A stretch of 64,000 bases of DNA from Endothia cerciana (GCA_026119935.1 JALRMH010000019.1:372001-436000); one strand, 5' to 3'. Numbered from the stretch's first letter, positions 23,447-35,715 are shown. Notes: generated by a model from the sequence alone, not told the origin. Made by a program: numbers and translations.

Positions 23447-24925
23447 GGGAACAACTCTCAGTAGTCAGTGCCACTTTGCTTGGGGGGCCCTTGATGGCCA
23501 AGAGCCTCTCCTGTGCAATTCCCGCAGGCGCTTCTCCCCAGGGCAGTCTACAAATGCTTCTTTAGTATCCTCAACTGTGTAGCCAAGATAGAGGATATCT
23601 GTGAGCACATGAACTTTTGGTGGGTGACTAGGCTCGGCTGCTTACTACCCCTCCGAGCGTTTCCGGGAGCCGCTGGAGCATCATGGCTCCAGAGTCTCCC
23701 CTGTGGCGGCGAATCTTATTCAAGTCTTCTACCACCACGAAAAGAGGTCCTTCCATATGTAGTGTTTGCCATGGATTCGGTCGTGGTCTATTATCGTTGA
23801 ACGGAGACGGGGAACACGTGAAAGAGAGCACCTGTTCGCACTTTAGGTGGCTAAACCATGCGAAAGACGATTTCGGCCTGAATACACACGGGCTTTGTCT
23901 CCAGGGCACCTTTTAGCTTGCAAACGTACACGAGTGCGGACTTGTTTTGATACTATGTGACTTCTCAGAGGCCTAGGGATTGCATGTTTTTCGGAGCGTT
24001 AATCATCAAGCGGGTATGTTTTGTTATAGTCTTCTTCACCGCCCGTGAGGCCGTTGTGGTGTCATTGCAGCTGCGGGCTCAGGATATCATCATTACGGGA
24101 GACGGCTACCACCCTAGATAATGGCCGAGGGGGAATACTGAGATACATTTGATATGTGCATCCGGGCCAATTGTGTTTTGCCGTACACTCCCTATTCATG
24201 CATATACCTGAGAAAGATGCGCGGCGGGGAAGAAGGAGGCCGATAGCGGAAGACGCCGGTCGGAAGAAGTAGATGGTCAGGGAGCAAGAGGCAGGTGATT
24301 AGGGAATGAGCCAATCGAGAGAATCAGGTTGCCAATGCGACAAAATAGTCACAGGCACAGGATCGCTACAGGACCAGGACAGATCGACGAGAAGGTTCGT
24401 AGAGCAGATGCACCCTCTGACCCAGGTGCGTCCGCCCGGCTGCTTACCACCGTCGACGCGCCGTCTGCTGGGAAAGACAAGTAGATGCTATACAAGGCTA
24501 GGGATGCGGGAAAGAACTCCTGGCCCAGTCACACAGCTGCAGCACTCACGCGCACCAAATGCAGTGTGGGCTTTTGCCTCGCCCCCGACCTCCTCCAAGC
24601 CTCGCCTCGTGACCAGCACGAGGCTGCTGCCAGCCTGACGGGACCCGCTGCACAGCATCGACTGCCATTGGCATGCGCCTACCCGGAAATCTGAAGCCCT
24701 CCCTCATGCCTTTGGGCTACTACTACCTCCCCTGAGCCGAAGTCGAGCCCATACGGCGGACCGACAAGGGCCAGGTCACACATAGGGCTGGGCCAATGTC
24801 GGGCCACGACGCTCACAACTGTATGAGGCTGGTTATATTATCCGTGTAGAACCCCCGGGATGATCGAACCCCCTGCTACTCCCCGGAAGTGCCTCTGCCA
24901 TTCCAAGAAAAAGGGGAGGAAGGGA

Positions 24926-24937
24926 GGGGGGGGGGGG
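24926..24937. repeat. G12 homopolymer
   Basis: Twelve consecutive G within a purine-rich stretch (from about 24905). Confidence 0.95.
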
Positions 24938-25348
24938 ATCGAGATGATATGACCCCACCTCCCCTGGTTGACAGGATATTTTGGGGGAGATATTGTTTAT
25001 CTCGGGTGCGAGGCCTGTTTCAACCGGAAATAGACCGGCCTGCGGCTCATCCCAAGTAGAGAACTGCATACTATGGTAGCGTTGTCCCGTCTCGGCTGGG
25101 TGAGGCTCAACTGCTGGTGGATCAGAAGTGGTCAATGGTGGGTCAGAACTGTTTCGACATGGGATATAAATTATGGGAGCGGAGCCTGAGGCCTCATGCT
25201 GCGGCGCCAGTTTGTTTGTGTGGTTCGCCTCCATCTGGCCGAGACACATTCGACGGCGGGATCCTTTTCTGCCAATATTAACAAGTGGTGTGAATGGGTC
25301 AATCACGTAAAGGGGTTTTGAGGGCGCATTGCGAAGCTGTCACTGCCC

Positions 25349-25361
25349 GGGGGGGGGGGGG
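25349..25361. repeat. G13 homopolymer
   Basis: Thirteen consecutive G, followed about 10 nt later by a T-rich tract. Confidence 0.95.
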
Positions 25362-25632
25362 TTTACTTATTTCTTTTTTTCTTTTTTTCTTTTTTGGGCA
25401 TTTGGACAAGAGAGGATGATATGATGAGGTCGTCATCCAAACCTGGTCGTGTCAGGAGAAGGCTATTTCGGAGGTCGTCGTAAGCCGCAAACAGTCAACA
25501 GAATGACGACGAAGGTTTGGGGTTAACAGCTAGGCACGACGAGCCCCGATCTGTTGCGCAGACAAACCCAAGAGAGAGAGGATCGAGATCAGGATCTGGC
25601 CCAAAACGCAAACGGACGGGCCCGGGCTGCCG

Positions 25633-25650
25633 CCCCCCCTCCCCCCCCCC
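25633..25650. repeat. C7-T-C10 tract
   Basis: Two C runs separated by one T, similar in make-up to the C-rich runs in the PAF1 and RING gene introns. Confidence 0.95.
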
Positions 25651-26040
25651 TCAAAAATTAACACACGAAACTCACGGCAAGGGGAACCTCGGGCCCGAAA
25701 GGGGGGTTTGGGATGGGTCTCTGAAAGGATCCGGGGACTGCGTCACATGCCTGAGGCCGATCAGAGTTCGTCAAGAGGCGGGGACCACGGCTGGGTCCCG
25801 GAGACTCGGACATGTGGGCCTTGCCGAGATCCAATTTCTCTGGCGTTCCGTGGTGGTTTCGTTAGCTCCGACCAGTGGCGTTCGGCATGGAGGGAGGGAT
25901 GGTTCGTTGTCGATGGAGAGTTTATTCCCATGTCTCCTGGTGTCGGTTCCGTCCTATCACCGCGCGACTGCGTTTTGTTGCTCGCGTGGCAAGGCATGAG
26001 TCCGCTGGCATGGTCAGGGTTGTTTTCTGGATGAGAGTAA

Positions 26041-26080
26041 CACACACACACACACAAACACACACACGTGCACACACACC
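26041..26080. repeat. (CA)n imperfect microsatellite
   Basis: CA units interrupted by AAC and GTG. It is in inverted orientation to the (TG)n tract at 26905. Confidence 0.9.
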
Positions 26081-26370
26081 GACATGTGAGTGCAAACTTG
26101 TCGGCTGACGCAGCGCAGCCCATAATCGCGGCGCGTACAGACAGCCACGATCCTGAACATACCAAGTCCCGGAGAGACGATCCGACCGACGGTGTCCTTC
26201 ACGAGCGGGGGACCCAGACAGGCAAGTCCAAGCGCCGGACGGAACGAGAAAGCACCTCGACGAGAACGAGAAAACGAAAAGCCTCATTCATGCACATAAG
26301 ACACTGGGCTCTCTCCTGCAGGGAAGACCCGAAGGCATAAGGTGAAATTCCCCGCCACTGTCTGCCGGAA

Positions 26371-26384
26371 CCCCCCCCCCCCCC
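26371..26384. repeat. C14 homopolymer
   Basis: Fourteen consecutive C. Confidence 0.95.
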
Positions 26385-26902
26385 AAAAGCAGGGTGGAAC
26401 TTACGGGGATAGTATGTAATTATTGTATGTGTGCTATAAAGTACTGACGGTATGTATATATGTGACGTGTAAGACGGCGTATTTTTGTGTGGATCTCACC
26501 TGACCCACGACGGCGGGTGTGTCCGCCGAGACGTCCCGCGTAGGAGGAAGATTGTCGTTTGTCTGATGTATGCGACACTCGCTGCTGTCTTGTGACGTGA
26601 TTGCCTGCTCCCTGGGCATCTCAGGGTAGGGGAAGAGAGGAGAAAAGAGGGAGACTGGTGGCGGCTTAGCTCATCCGTCCAGTCTGGGCAGTGCATGAAT
26701 GTGTCATCCGGGGCTGGTCGAGGAGAAAGGCGGCCCCGGGGAGGAGGCTCCAAGTTCACACCGCGCCCTCTCACGAGCGTGAAACATACCAAACCCCGGC
26801 GTACGCACGTACACAGAAGGGCCAGACAAGGGCAGGCAGGACCATTGACCGCCAAGCAGCCCTGGTTAGGTTGCACCGTCGCACGAGAACGTCCAGGCAG
26901 TT

Positions 26903-26904
<2 letters not shown>

Positions 26905-26938
<34 letters not shown>
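26905..26938. repeat. (TG)n microsatellite
   Basis: About 16 uninterrupted TG units. Confidence 0.95.
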
Positions 26939-27241
26939 TGTTGAGGGGGGTTGACTTACCGTCCCGTCTGACCTTTGAACGACCTGCCCAGTGTCACGTT
27001 GCCTTCCTGACAAGAGGCGGGGACGAGGAGGGAAATGCTTGGCCGGCTGACTGGCTTGCCGCTCCAGAGATTGTGTACCGTGCATGGTAAGCACTTGACA
27101 TGCTGCTGCGAACCGTTGACCGTGTAACGCCCCAGCCCAGGTCGGGTGAGCAACGGGTTGTGCTTGTGCCAGTGCCGTTGCCCCCAAGGTGCTGTGGCCT
27201 CCTCTGGGACCACAGGGCAGTAGCTGTGTGATGAGCGAGAT

Positions 27242-27290
27242 GGGGGGGGGGGTTCCTGAGCATCAGCCCTACAGGTGGGCCCCCCCCCCC
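27242..27290. repeat. G11 / C11 inverted pair (potential hairpin)
   Basis: A G11 run (27242-27252) and a C11 run (27280-27290) lie 27 nt apart and are perfectly complementary, so either strand could fold into an 11-bp all-GC stem. Confidence 0.85.
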
Positions 27291-27490
27291 GTCCCTCCCC
27301 TGCTCAGCGTCCCCTGCCGTCGAGGGAGGGAATGCCCGTGGAGCGAAGCTCGGACACCGCTGTGCGCACTGCGCGATCTCGCCTCAGGCACGGATGCGCA
27401 GGAACTCGTCAGCCACTGCCGGGAGTACAGATCATATGGTGATAGGATCTATGTTCAACGCCGCTCAGGTGTCATTGTCAAGCGAGCCCT

Positions 27491-27509
27491 CCCCCCCTCC
27501 CCCCCCCCC
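27491..27509. repeat. C7-T-C11 tract
   Basis: Two C runs broken by one T. Confidence 0.95.
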
Positions 27510-28762
27510 GCGCCTTTCAGATGTCGTTGACGAAACGTCCTGACATCAAAAAGATGCCCTTCCCGACACATCCGCCCGTTTGATGCCCGGTTTAACGGAC
27601 CAGGCCCGGCTTCCGCAATAGCCGTAGAAACCGCCCGCAAGAAGAGTCACGCCCCCCCCCGGTTCCCTAAATGGCTCCGTCGGCAGTGGGATGGGCCTCG
27701 TTTTCACTCCCAAATGTCTATTAGCGTCGGGATTCTGTCAGGGATTCGGCACGCCCTGCTGAGGCCGAGGCCGATATTACCTCTTGGACGGATTGGGCAT
27801 ACTGGGCGCAGGTAAGGCAAGGCTTTCAAGATTCCCCTGCATGGCTGTGCCTCGGCCGCGGATTCTTCCGTAGACGGGACGGCTGGGAGAAAAAGCCCCT
27901 CCAGTGTGGCTTGTGATCACCGCGGATGAGTCGTACGTGATTTCTTACGCCTGCAGATGAGAGCCTTACCTTAGCTGGATAACGCAAGACGAAAAAGACC
28001 CGTGCATCATCCGCGGGCTGGAGGCGGAGTGAGCACCGGTCTACGAGGCCCCCCCGGGTTGCCCGATCAACAACGTCCGGTATGTTCTACTACCAGTATG
28101 TATTGCGCGGCCTGAAATCGAAAAGATGCGCGGGAACCTGTTCTACCCGAAGGATGGTCACCGGAAAGATAGAATGTCAGACTTTGAGCCGTGCACATGC
28201 CGCCGCGCAGCCCGGGCGACCTGCTCCACCCTCTCTCTGCTATGGTCTTCGATTAGCTGGTGGGGAGGGAGAGGGAGGGGCCGGGGGCGGTGATTTTGAA
28301 ATGGCGCAGCGCTGAACGCGAAATCTATTATTTCGAGGTGACTTCTCGGGCGACATCCGTAGGGGAACAGCTGGGCAAGGCAAGTCGTGAGGCTAGCATC
28401 GAGACACGATGCCACGCTGCAGGGGGAGCCAGCACGATCTTGCATTGTTTTGTTTTGCGTTGTGCATTTGTTGGGGACAAACAGAGAGAGATACGGTCGG
28501 GAGTCAGCTCCCCTCCCCCTCCTCCCTCAGGCCACGAAGTCGGTGTCTGGATCTCTTTTTTCATCTGCAATGCGCTGCCACGTCTGCGATCAGAAGATGC
28601 GGTCCGTTCCAGGTTTGAGTTTTTTTGCATGCTCATGCATCCTAGCACTGACCTTTTCGGCGGCGGTAAGGGTGTGGGTCAGGACGCCAAAGAGAAAAAT
28701 AAAGCGACGAACCCCAGGACCAGGAGAGATCGCGGTGAGCATGTGCACGGGAGTGGAGACGA

Positions 28763-28777
28763 GGGGGGGGGGGGGGG
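28763..28777. repeat. G15 homopolymer
   Basis: Fifteen consecutive G, the longest such run noticed in the window. Confidence 0.93.
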
Positions 28778-30402
28778 AAACTCTGGTCAGAGCTTTCTCT
28801 GTTTTTCTTCTTCTTTCCTCCCCCCTCGCAAACTTCTGCCAGACCTGTCGCCCGATGGTCTTCTCCGAGGGCAAAACCCTGTAGGGCGTTGTTGCGTCGG
28901 GCACGAACGGGATCGTGTTTGGGGTGATGGGAGAGATCTGAACAAGCCGAGGGCACCGGCTGGGAGCTGAGGCGCTGGGGGGCCGGCAGTGCAGCGTCGC
29001 TACATCGTAGAGATGCGTCCCGGTGGGATGTACCTCCTGCGCTGTGTATCTGCCCAGGGGGTGGTTGGGCCTCGGCCTTTGTGTTTCGAGGATCTGTCGG
29101 TGAAAGGGCGGAGATTGGAGATCGGGTTGTTGGTTGCCTGCAGGGCTCACCCACAGGCGCGTGTGTATGTGCGTGATGCTGCAGAGGCAACAGGCAATCT
29201 CAAAACGACGGTCCCCAGAGGGAATAGGTACGTACTATGGTACTATAGTAGTACCCATAGCATGGTGTGAAGAGTCATCAGGGCGGATCACATAGCTAGG
29301 GCATCGCATTGTGGTTGATTAGGAATCACAGGGCGTGCTTTGGATACAGAGGCATATTACGGTAGCAGTTGCTGGTTGATGGTGTGCGTCTTGGTTTGCT
29401 TGGCTGTTGATTCCGAAATTGGTAATCAGGCATTCATGCCGCGTGGGGAGATGGGTATCGCATCAGCCACCACCAGGTCAGAACCATATGGAACGTTTCC
29501 TTATATCCGTATAGATGGGGGGAAGGAGCCGTGATCCTGGAGGGATACAGTGCCCGGGGGGTGGGGGGGAAGGGGGCCTTGCGCTGTGTAAGGTTGCCAT
29601 GAGGTATTACAAAACACCAACCGTGAGCCATGAAATGAGATCACGATCCTGCAGGACTTATGCGGTAATGCGCACCGTGAGCTCCCGGCGGGCTGTGCTG
29701 CCGGGCCCGGAATCCTGGGCAGTGTGGTGTGTGTCGTAGCGCAATGTCCGTCCACGTCGCCGTCGACTCATCCTGACCAAGCCTGGGCAGAACCTTAACG
29801 CGTACGACATGACGAGGTCTGTCTGACGGTGCTTAAAGTCCGAACACCTAGACCGTGTGGCTCGTTACCGATCCAAAGGGGAACGGCGCTGGATCGGGGG
29901 GGGGTCGTGGGGTATGCGAGAGCGGCCCGCGGTCGGAGACATTTCGCACACGTCGAGTATGAATCACCGGCAAGATGTCGCGCCAAGGAGTCGATCGTTT
30001 TAAATGGATGGGCGAGATGAGGCCATCAGGTCTACCCAGACAGAGTTAAGGCGCACACATGCTTACCGAGAGGGCCCTCGGATTGGTAAGGAATCCGAGC
30101 TTTTTCTCTATGTCAGATCCCGGGATCCTGGGTGCCCATTAGCACCACCCACAGCAGGCTGTACACTCACGGACGGGATTCGGGCACGGGGAGGGGGCGG
30201 GGGTACCGTGGAGGCCGTGCCTCGTATAGTATCGTATACTATACGTGCAATGCGGACGAACACGCAACACGTAGTAGGGATGCAGCATCCGAGTACAGCT
30301 GTACAACCTGTATATACGACCACAGGCAACAGCCGTACCGACCGCTGCTGCAAGCACACGACCTACTTACCGCCTGCCAAGTGCTAAGCCTCACGCGGGG
30401 GA

Positions 30403-30412
30403 GGGGGGGGGG
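30403..30412. repeat. G10 homopolymer
   Basis: Ten consecutive G. About 25 nt further on, a 15-bp direct repeat (CGTGGTGGCCCTCTC) occurs twice within 30435-30465. Confidence 0.9.
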
Positions 30413-30832
30413 AGCTCGAGGATTCGTGGCAGCCCGTGGTGGCCCTCTCCCGTGGTGGCCCTCTCTCGCTCTCGGTTGCGACCCGACGACGGTGAAGCAG
30501 TCGGAAGGGCTGAGCTGAAGCAGCCTGAGCAGGCCAGGTATGGAGGTATGTACATACTGCGCCAGTCGAGCGTAGGCATGGTGGCATGAGGGACAGGGAG
30601 ATAAAACTGTGACAAAGTACCCCTGCCATAATAAACGAGTGGACGTGGTACTCCCCTTAGGACCGGCCGGGGCCAACTCAAAACCCGAAGGGCCAGCGCA
30701 GGTTTGGGGTTTGTGACTCGAGATGACTGAGCTGGCTTTCAGAGGCCGTCCCGTTTACCTGCTCGCTAAGTTCGGTTTGTAAGCCCCTCGCGCCCTGACC
30801 GCAAGATACCCTGGGGCACCCCTGTAAGCCCA

Positions 30833-30884
30833 CCCCCCCCCCCACCATACCGCTGTAAGTAGCGCTGTAGCGCTGTAGCGCTGT
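30833..30884. repeat. C11 run followed by a tandem AGCGCTGT repeat
   Basis: C11 at 30833-30843, then three exact copies of the 8-mer AGCGCTGT at 30861-30884. The unit contains the palindrome AGCGCT. Confidence 0.9.
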
Positions 30885-31325
30885 ACCAACGTACCGATGT
30901 ACATACCTTAGCCCCGTGGACGGCCGTGGGCGCCCATGGATCTGCCAGTGAACCCCTGCAGGGATGGGATTGCTCCGCTGACTGCGAGTTTCTAACGACG
31001 AGGGCCGAGTTGGACCCCGTGGACCGCTGGACCCGACCCACGGCTCCGAGGGGGATAGAGAGAGGAAGAAGAAGAAAAAACAAGGGCCCACAGTACGCTT
31101 GTACTGCGCTTGCATAGTAAAGTAGCACGGCTGGGAAGAAAGACGGTCAGCACGATGTTGATAAAAGAATCGTGTCTCCCCTCCGATCCCGAGCCCAAAT
31201 CTCCCGGTCCTGACCTGACCTCATCTTCACCCTTCACCCACCAGACCAGAACCAAACAAACACTTTGACTACTCCATCAGAATAGCCGACCCAACAATAC
31301 ATGCAGCAGACACAACATCGTCTCC

Positions 31326-31416
31326 TACCACCACCACCACCACCACCAGCAGAGCGACCATACCCCGAACGCCTCCAACCGACTACGGACTACTACTACT
31401 ACTACTACTACTACTA
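31326..31416. repeat. (CAC)n and (TAC)n trinucleotide tracts in a leader region
   Basis: CAC repeats at about 31326-31348 and TAC repeats at about 31389-31416, just upstream of the coding start at 31600. They probably lie in the promoter or 5' untranslated region of that gene. Confidence 0.85.
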
Positions 31417-31599
31417 TCAACGGTGACTGTTCTCAGCGACCAACCCCCCTGCCCCACTACCCACTTATCGGATCCGCAACCGCAGAGGCACAAGTCAAGC
31501 AAAGCGTCTGCCTTGGTCCCTGAGTCACCAAAGAAATTACCACGACCAGCCCGCACAATAAAGGACATCTCTTGTTCTATTCTTTCCTGCCCCTTCAAG

Positions 31600-32457
31600 A
31601 TGTCGACTACTTTTGCATCACCAACACCCTCACCCATCTTCGCTTCGCCGACCTCCCCGTTCAAGAAGCAGAAGATGTCCATCACCCAGACATACTACCT
31701 GGCCCACAAGGCCAGGGCTAAGCTGTCCCACGAGGCTGCCATGCCCGACCACAACCTGAGGCTGCTCGTCGGCCACGCCAACCTCCTCGACGGCCTGATG
31801 CTCGAGCTCGCCGACGCGGAGAGGGAACAGGAGTCCTGGTTCAACAACTCCGTCCGCAGCGCCTCGCAATCCGACAAGGTCACCCCCGCAGAGAGCAGGC
31901 ACGTCCAGTGGGCCGACGCCATCCCAGAGGAGGAGGAGGAGGAGGAGGAGGAGGAGGACGACGACGACGACGACGACGACGAGGAGGTGGAGGAGGACGA
32001 CTACGAGGATTCCTCCGATGACGACAGCGAAATCTCGGACGACGAGGATGTCGTGATGGCCGATGTCGTCTCCCTGCGCCGTGTGCCCTCCAACAACAAG
32101 GCGGCACCGCCCAGCCCCAAGATGGAGGTTGTCGAGGTCGACATGGAGGACTTCGATGATGAGGACGACTACGAGGATGAGGATGAGGACTATGCCGCGC
32201 TGTCTCTCACCCGCTCCCCGTCCCACCACTCCGTCGCCTCATCACCTCCCGAGCTGGAGCAGGACCTGGACGAGTCCTCAGAGGACGAGTCGATGCCCCC
32301 CTCGCCACCGACCGCACTACTGCCCACATTCGCCGGGGAGAAGCAGCAGAAGGAATCGGACCACCAACAAACAGCGGACTTCTACGACGACTCGATACAC
32401 TACATGCCTGCAGCACGCAACCCCGCAAGGCTGGTGAGCGCGATATCAGTCTACTAG
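31600..32457 (+). CDS. Conserved filamentous-fungal acidic protein of unknown function
   Basis: A single exon of 285 aa starting at the first in-frame ATG (context CAAGATGTC). Seen: a short Ser/Pro-rich head (SPTPSPIFASPTSPFKKQK), then a well-structured segment MSITQTYYLAHKARAKLSHEAA...LRLLVGHANLLDGLMLELADAEREQESWFN (residues about 28-90, predicted helical), then Glu and Asp homopolymer blocks encoded by GAG/GAC triplet runs (31927-31985), and an acidic tail. I recognise the MSITQTYYLAHKARAKL block as shared by uncharacterised Sordariomycete proteins, but know no function. The gene stands alone between 9.7 kb and 5 kb of non-coding DNA. A nuclear or histone-binding role could be guessed from acidity only. 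Confidence 0.8.
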   Translation: MSTTFASPTPSPIFASPTSPFKKQKMSITQTYYLAHKARAKLSHEAAMPDHNLRLLVGHANLLDGLMLELADAEREQESWFNNSVRSASQSDKVTPAESRHVQWADAIPEEEEEEEEEEDDDDDDDDEEVEEDDYEDSSDDDSEISDDEDVVMADVVSLRRVPSNNKAAPPSPKMEVVEVDMEDFDDEDDYEDEDEDYAALSLTRSPSHHSVASSPPELEQDLDESSEDESMPPSPPTALLPTFAGEKQQKESDHQQTADFYDDSIHYMPAARNPARLVSAISVY

Positions 32458-33035
32458 ACTGGTCACCACCGCATCACCTGCACCTTTCCCTTGCTGCATC
32501 ATTCGGGCATGGCGTGTGTGTTTGGGTTCCTACGGGTCTAGCGATTTGACTTCTCGATACCTCTCTGCATAGCATCGGCGTTGGTTTTATTTGGTGATAA
32601 CCACTTTCGGCATTCACAACATGGATCATGGAAACAAAGGGAATCGGGGGAAAGGGAGAGAGACATGAATGGTCCCCACTCAGAGAAACCTGGGACACGA
32701 ACCCCACGGAGGGGTCGGCCGGCTGGATTGGTGGATGATCGGCTATCTCGCTCCCCAGCCTCAAATCCGGCTGCAGGTAGAGTGAGAAGGGTCTAGACGT
32801 CAGAAACCAGAATAAATACGCAAATCAATCCGTACATAAATCCGCCTCAACAATCGCTTCCCATCCTGCATCAGTGAACCAGTCCACCCGTGACACGTGC
32901 TAACTACTGACCGCAGCAGCAGTGAGACGTGGTTGCCTTACGACGACGTCGATCACAGAGGCACGACTTGGGGACTACGATTGCGTCAATACCACACAGC
33001 CGGGGCCGAGCTCGGAGACAAGGTGATTACTCGAC

Positions 33036-33077
<42 letters not shown>
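33036..33077. repeat. (CA)n microsatellite
   Basis: About 18 CA units followed by CGCACAAG. Confidence 0.95.
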
Positions 33078-33321
33078 AGCCTTCGCTCCCCAGGGGCCTT
33101 GTCATCGTCGATAACTCTGCCTACCGCGCTGGAGGGCAGACCCCTGCTCGCGCCTTCGCGCCCTTTTACCCCAGAATTCAGACTTTGGACCTAGACCTCG
33201 CTCTCGCCCACCCCTCTGTCCCCCTCCCCCGCGCCCGCCTCGGGTCATTCTCGAACCGTATGGTTCATCCTTGGCCCGGTGCCGAGTGCGAGCGAGGGTT
33301 TTTTTTTGGTTGCGTCGAGAT

Positions 33322-33323
<2 letters not shown>

Positions 33324-33362
<39 letters not shown>
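33324..33362. repeat. (GA)n microsatellite
   Basis: About 18 GA units, preceded by a T9 run. Confidence 0.95.
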
Positions 33363-33369
<7 letters not shown>

Positions 33370-33546
33370 CGCGCCTTGGCCTAGGACAGGGGTGCTCAGC
33401 CTTCTGCTAGGGGCTTCATAAAATCCCATCCGCTCATCCATCTATAAACATGCCAAAAGGCCGAATTGATCTATCCGAGCCCGACACTCCCAGAAACCCA
33501 CAAAGGCGGTCCTTTGGGGGGACTGGACTAACAAAAGGCGTTTTTG

Positions 33547-33558
33547 CCCCCCCCCCCC
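33547..33558. repeat. C12 homopolymer
   Basis: Twelve consecutive C followed by T, GGGG and CCCCC, so locally self-complementary. Confidence 0.93.
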
Positions 33559-34324
33559 TGGGGCCCCCAAAGCCCGCTTTCCAATCAAGGGGGATGATTC
33601 ATCAGCCCGTCACCACTAAGGAGACGGGACGAGACTTGCTTTCAGGCACTGCTGAGAAATACACTCGACACATCCATCACATCACACACACGAACAAACA
33701 GACAAAGAAAGAAACGATAACGCACAAGTTGAGCGAGACAAGATAAGAAAAGACGTGCTCGAGCACGCAACATGGGCCCTCGACCTGATCGTCCTCGGCA
33801 GCGGTCGATCACTAACCAGCTGTGCACCCTGGGCTAGAGTGTGAGTGTGAGTTGGTGTTTCGTTTCACACATCATCAGGCGGTCGTTGGCCATCGAGACC
33901 TTGTGCACCTGGTTGTGGTGCTCTGCACGTATGACAACAGCCGGTCAGGCTTCGATTGATGATAAGGAGGGACCAATTTGACATTGTCCTACCCCTCCCC
34001 CCTCTATCTCTTCCTCTCTCCACCGATCCGGGCTGCCAATCGAACGGATGAGGAACCCCCCCCCCAATCCGAACGGGCACGCGGGGGCCCGTAACAGCCA
34101 CCATTTACCAGCGCCGTCCGGCTAACCAGTCGGGCGTCGATAAAGTCTATCGATGGCATATCAAACCCACCCGACGAGCTGGGTGGTCGCTATATGGAAC
34201 CGTTCATGTGTCGTCGATCCCATATATGGATACATACATAGTACTATGTAGTAAGTAGTTCTGGCGGGTGAGGCGTTTTTGGTCGCGCCTCAGCCGCGGC
34301 AGGCGGCTTGACCTGACCTCCTAG

Positions 34325-34346
34325 TATCAACCACCACCACCACCAC
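34325..34346. repeat. (CCA)n microsatellite
   Basis: About 7 CCA/ACC units. Confidence 0.9.
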
Positions 34347-34561
34347 CGACCGGGCAGCCAGAACATGCTTGGAGCAGCTGTCACGGTGAGCCAGTCAGAT
34401 GACCGCGAGGCAAGCCACAAGCGCAGGAGCGACTGGGCAGGTCCTGAGGCCTCAACGCGGCGACCTGGGCCACCCGGCCCGTGAATCAGACACGCGCGAG
34501 ACAAAGGCTGATCACGGGAGCCGACTAGGACTATCAACCACTACTAGGGTGTAACCCATTC

Positions 34562-34596
34562 ACTACTTTTCTTCTTCTTCTTCTTCTTCTTCTTCT
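34562..34596. repeat. (TTC)n microsatellite
   Basis: About 10 TTC/TCT units. Confidence 0.92.
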
Positions 34597-35098
34597 CTCT
34601 AAGAGGTCATCATCATTTCCTTTGAGGTCACACACACTAGTCCGACTCATGATCTCGCGTACGGAAGAAGAGACAAGAAAAGAGAGAGAGAGAGAGGGAA
34701 TAACAAAAGGAAAGGAAGATCAGCGGCGATGATTCTCGACCATAAGTCGACACCACCGCCGTCGATAGCTATGAGCACGACTCGGACCACGCCCCGGAGG
34801 CAGAGATAACCGGCTGACATAAAGTCGGGATGTGATGTCAACAGGATTTACTCCATGCTGTCACTCTGCTATGCCCTGCCTTAGAGCGTTCCGGGGGAAG
34901 GGGAGAGGGGTGAGAGTGGGTTGGTTGGTCGGTGTCTTTGCTGTTTCGAGAACAGACAGCGCAGCAGCAACAGCACAGCACACCTCACGGGGTGCCAGCC
35001 CCAGACCAACCCGCAGCCAGCTGTGACAGGTGAGAGTGGTCTGGTCGCCTGTCTCGGGAGGCGGTCGGGGCTGTCGCAGGCACCATCTCTTTGGCCCC

Positions 35099-35111
35099 GG
35101 GGGGGGGGGGG
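35099..35111. repeat. G13 homopolymer
   Basis: Thirteen consecutive G preceded by CCCC. Confidence 0.95.
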
Positions 35112-35286
35112 TCAGTCTCAGATTGCGACCACACACTCCGGCCCCCAACCAGAATCCTGCACCACCACCTCTGAGGGCGCTAGGTAAAATACAGCACAAC
35201 CTCTCCTGTCAGGCGCCGTAGGCACGATGTTATGTTGCTGCAACCCGACCCATACCTCGTCGAAAGGCAGTCAGGCAGCCACAAAG

Positions 35287-35307
35287 AAAAAAAAAAAAAA
35301 AAAAAAA
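35287..35307. repeat. A21 homopolymer
   Basis: Twenty-one consecutive A. No gene or retroposed sequence ends here that I can recognise, so it is taken as a simple poly-A tract. Confidence 0.92.
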
Positions 35308-35706
35308 GGTGCCAGCCGGGGCCGGGTATGACTCGGCTACGAGGAGGAAGAAGGGGTGCCGGAGGCGGACGGAGGGGGGGGATCGTTTCCGTTTCGATAG
35401 TTATGATGAGAGTTAGTACGGAAGGGGGCGAGGACAGGCCAGATCACACGCCGCCGTCACCGGAACGCCGCCTGAGATAGTGACCCGGATCCGAGCTCGC
35501 TGCCGTTTGACCGCCCGAACGGGTGTGGTGGGGTTGCGTCGGGAGCATCCTGCACGCTGACTCTGCAGCCCTCTTCACGAGCAGATACTGAGACAGCGGG
35601 CAGGCAGCCTGCTGAGTAGGTCTGTGCTGCAGAAAGAAAGAAAGAAGGAAAGAAAAAAAGGGTGGGGATCCTATCGAAAGAGCTCGACCGCCGTGCTGTA
35701 ACACCG

Positions 35707-35715
<9 letters not shown>

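Larger units (their letters stand above)
21911..31599. other. 9.7 kb gene desert rich in homopolymers and microsatellites
   Basis: No frame in this stretch resembles a known protein or has convincing splice structure; the longer open frames (up to about 235 codons) overlap each other on both strands and reflect high GC. It contains many poly-G/poly-C tracts (12-15 nt), CT, AC, TG, CAC and TAC microsatellites and copies of TACTATGGTAC-like elements. Non-coding transcripts or distant regulatory DNA of the gene at 31600 are possible but cannot be shown here. Confidence 0.55.

Noticed and set aside
28260..28970. A 236-codon + strand open frame
   Set aside because: It contains a G15 tract read as poly-Gly and has no domain; other frames on both strands are equally long here.
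26041..33077. CA and TG microsatellites read as possible telomeric or CRISPR-like repeats
   Set aside because: They are plain dinucleotide repeats without spacers or the TTAGGG unit; CRISPR arrays are not expected in a nuclear fungal genome.
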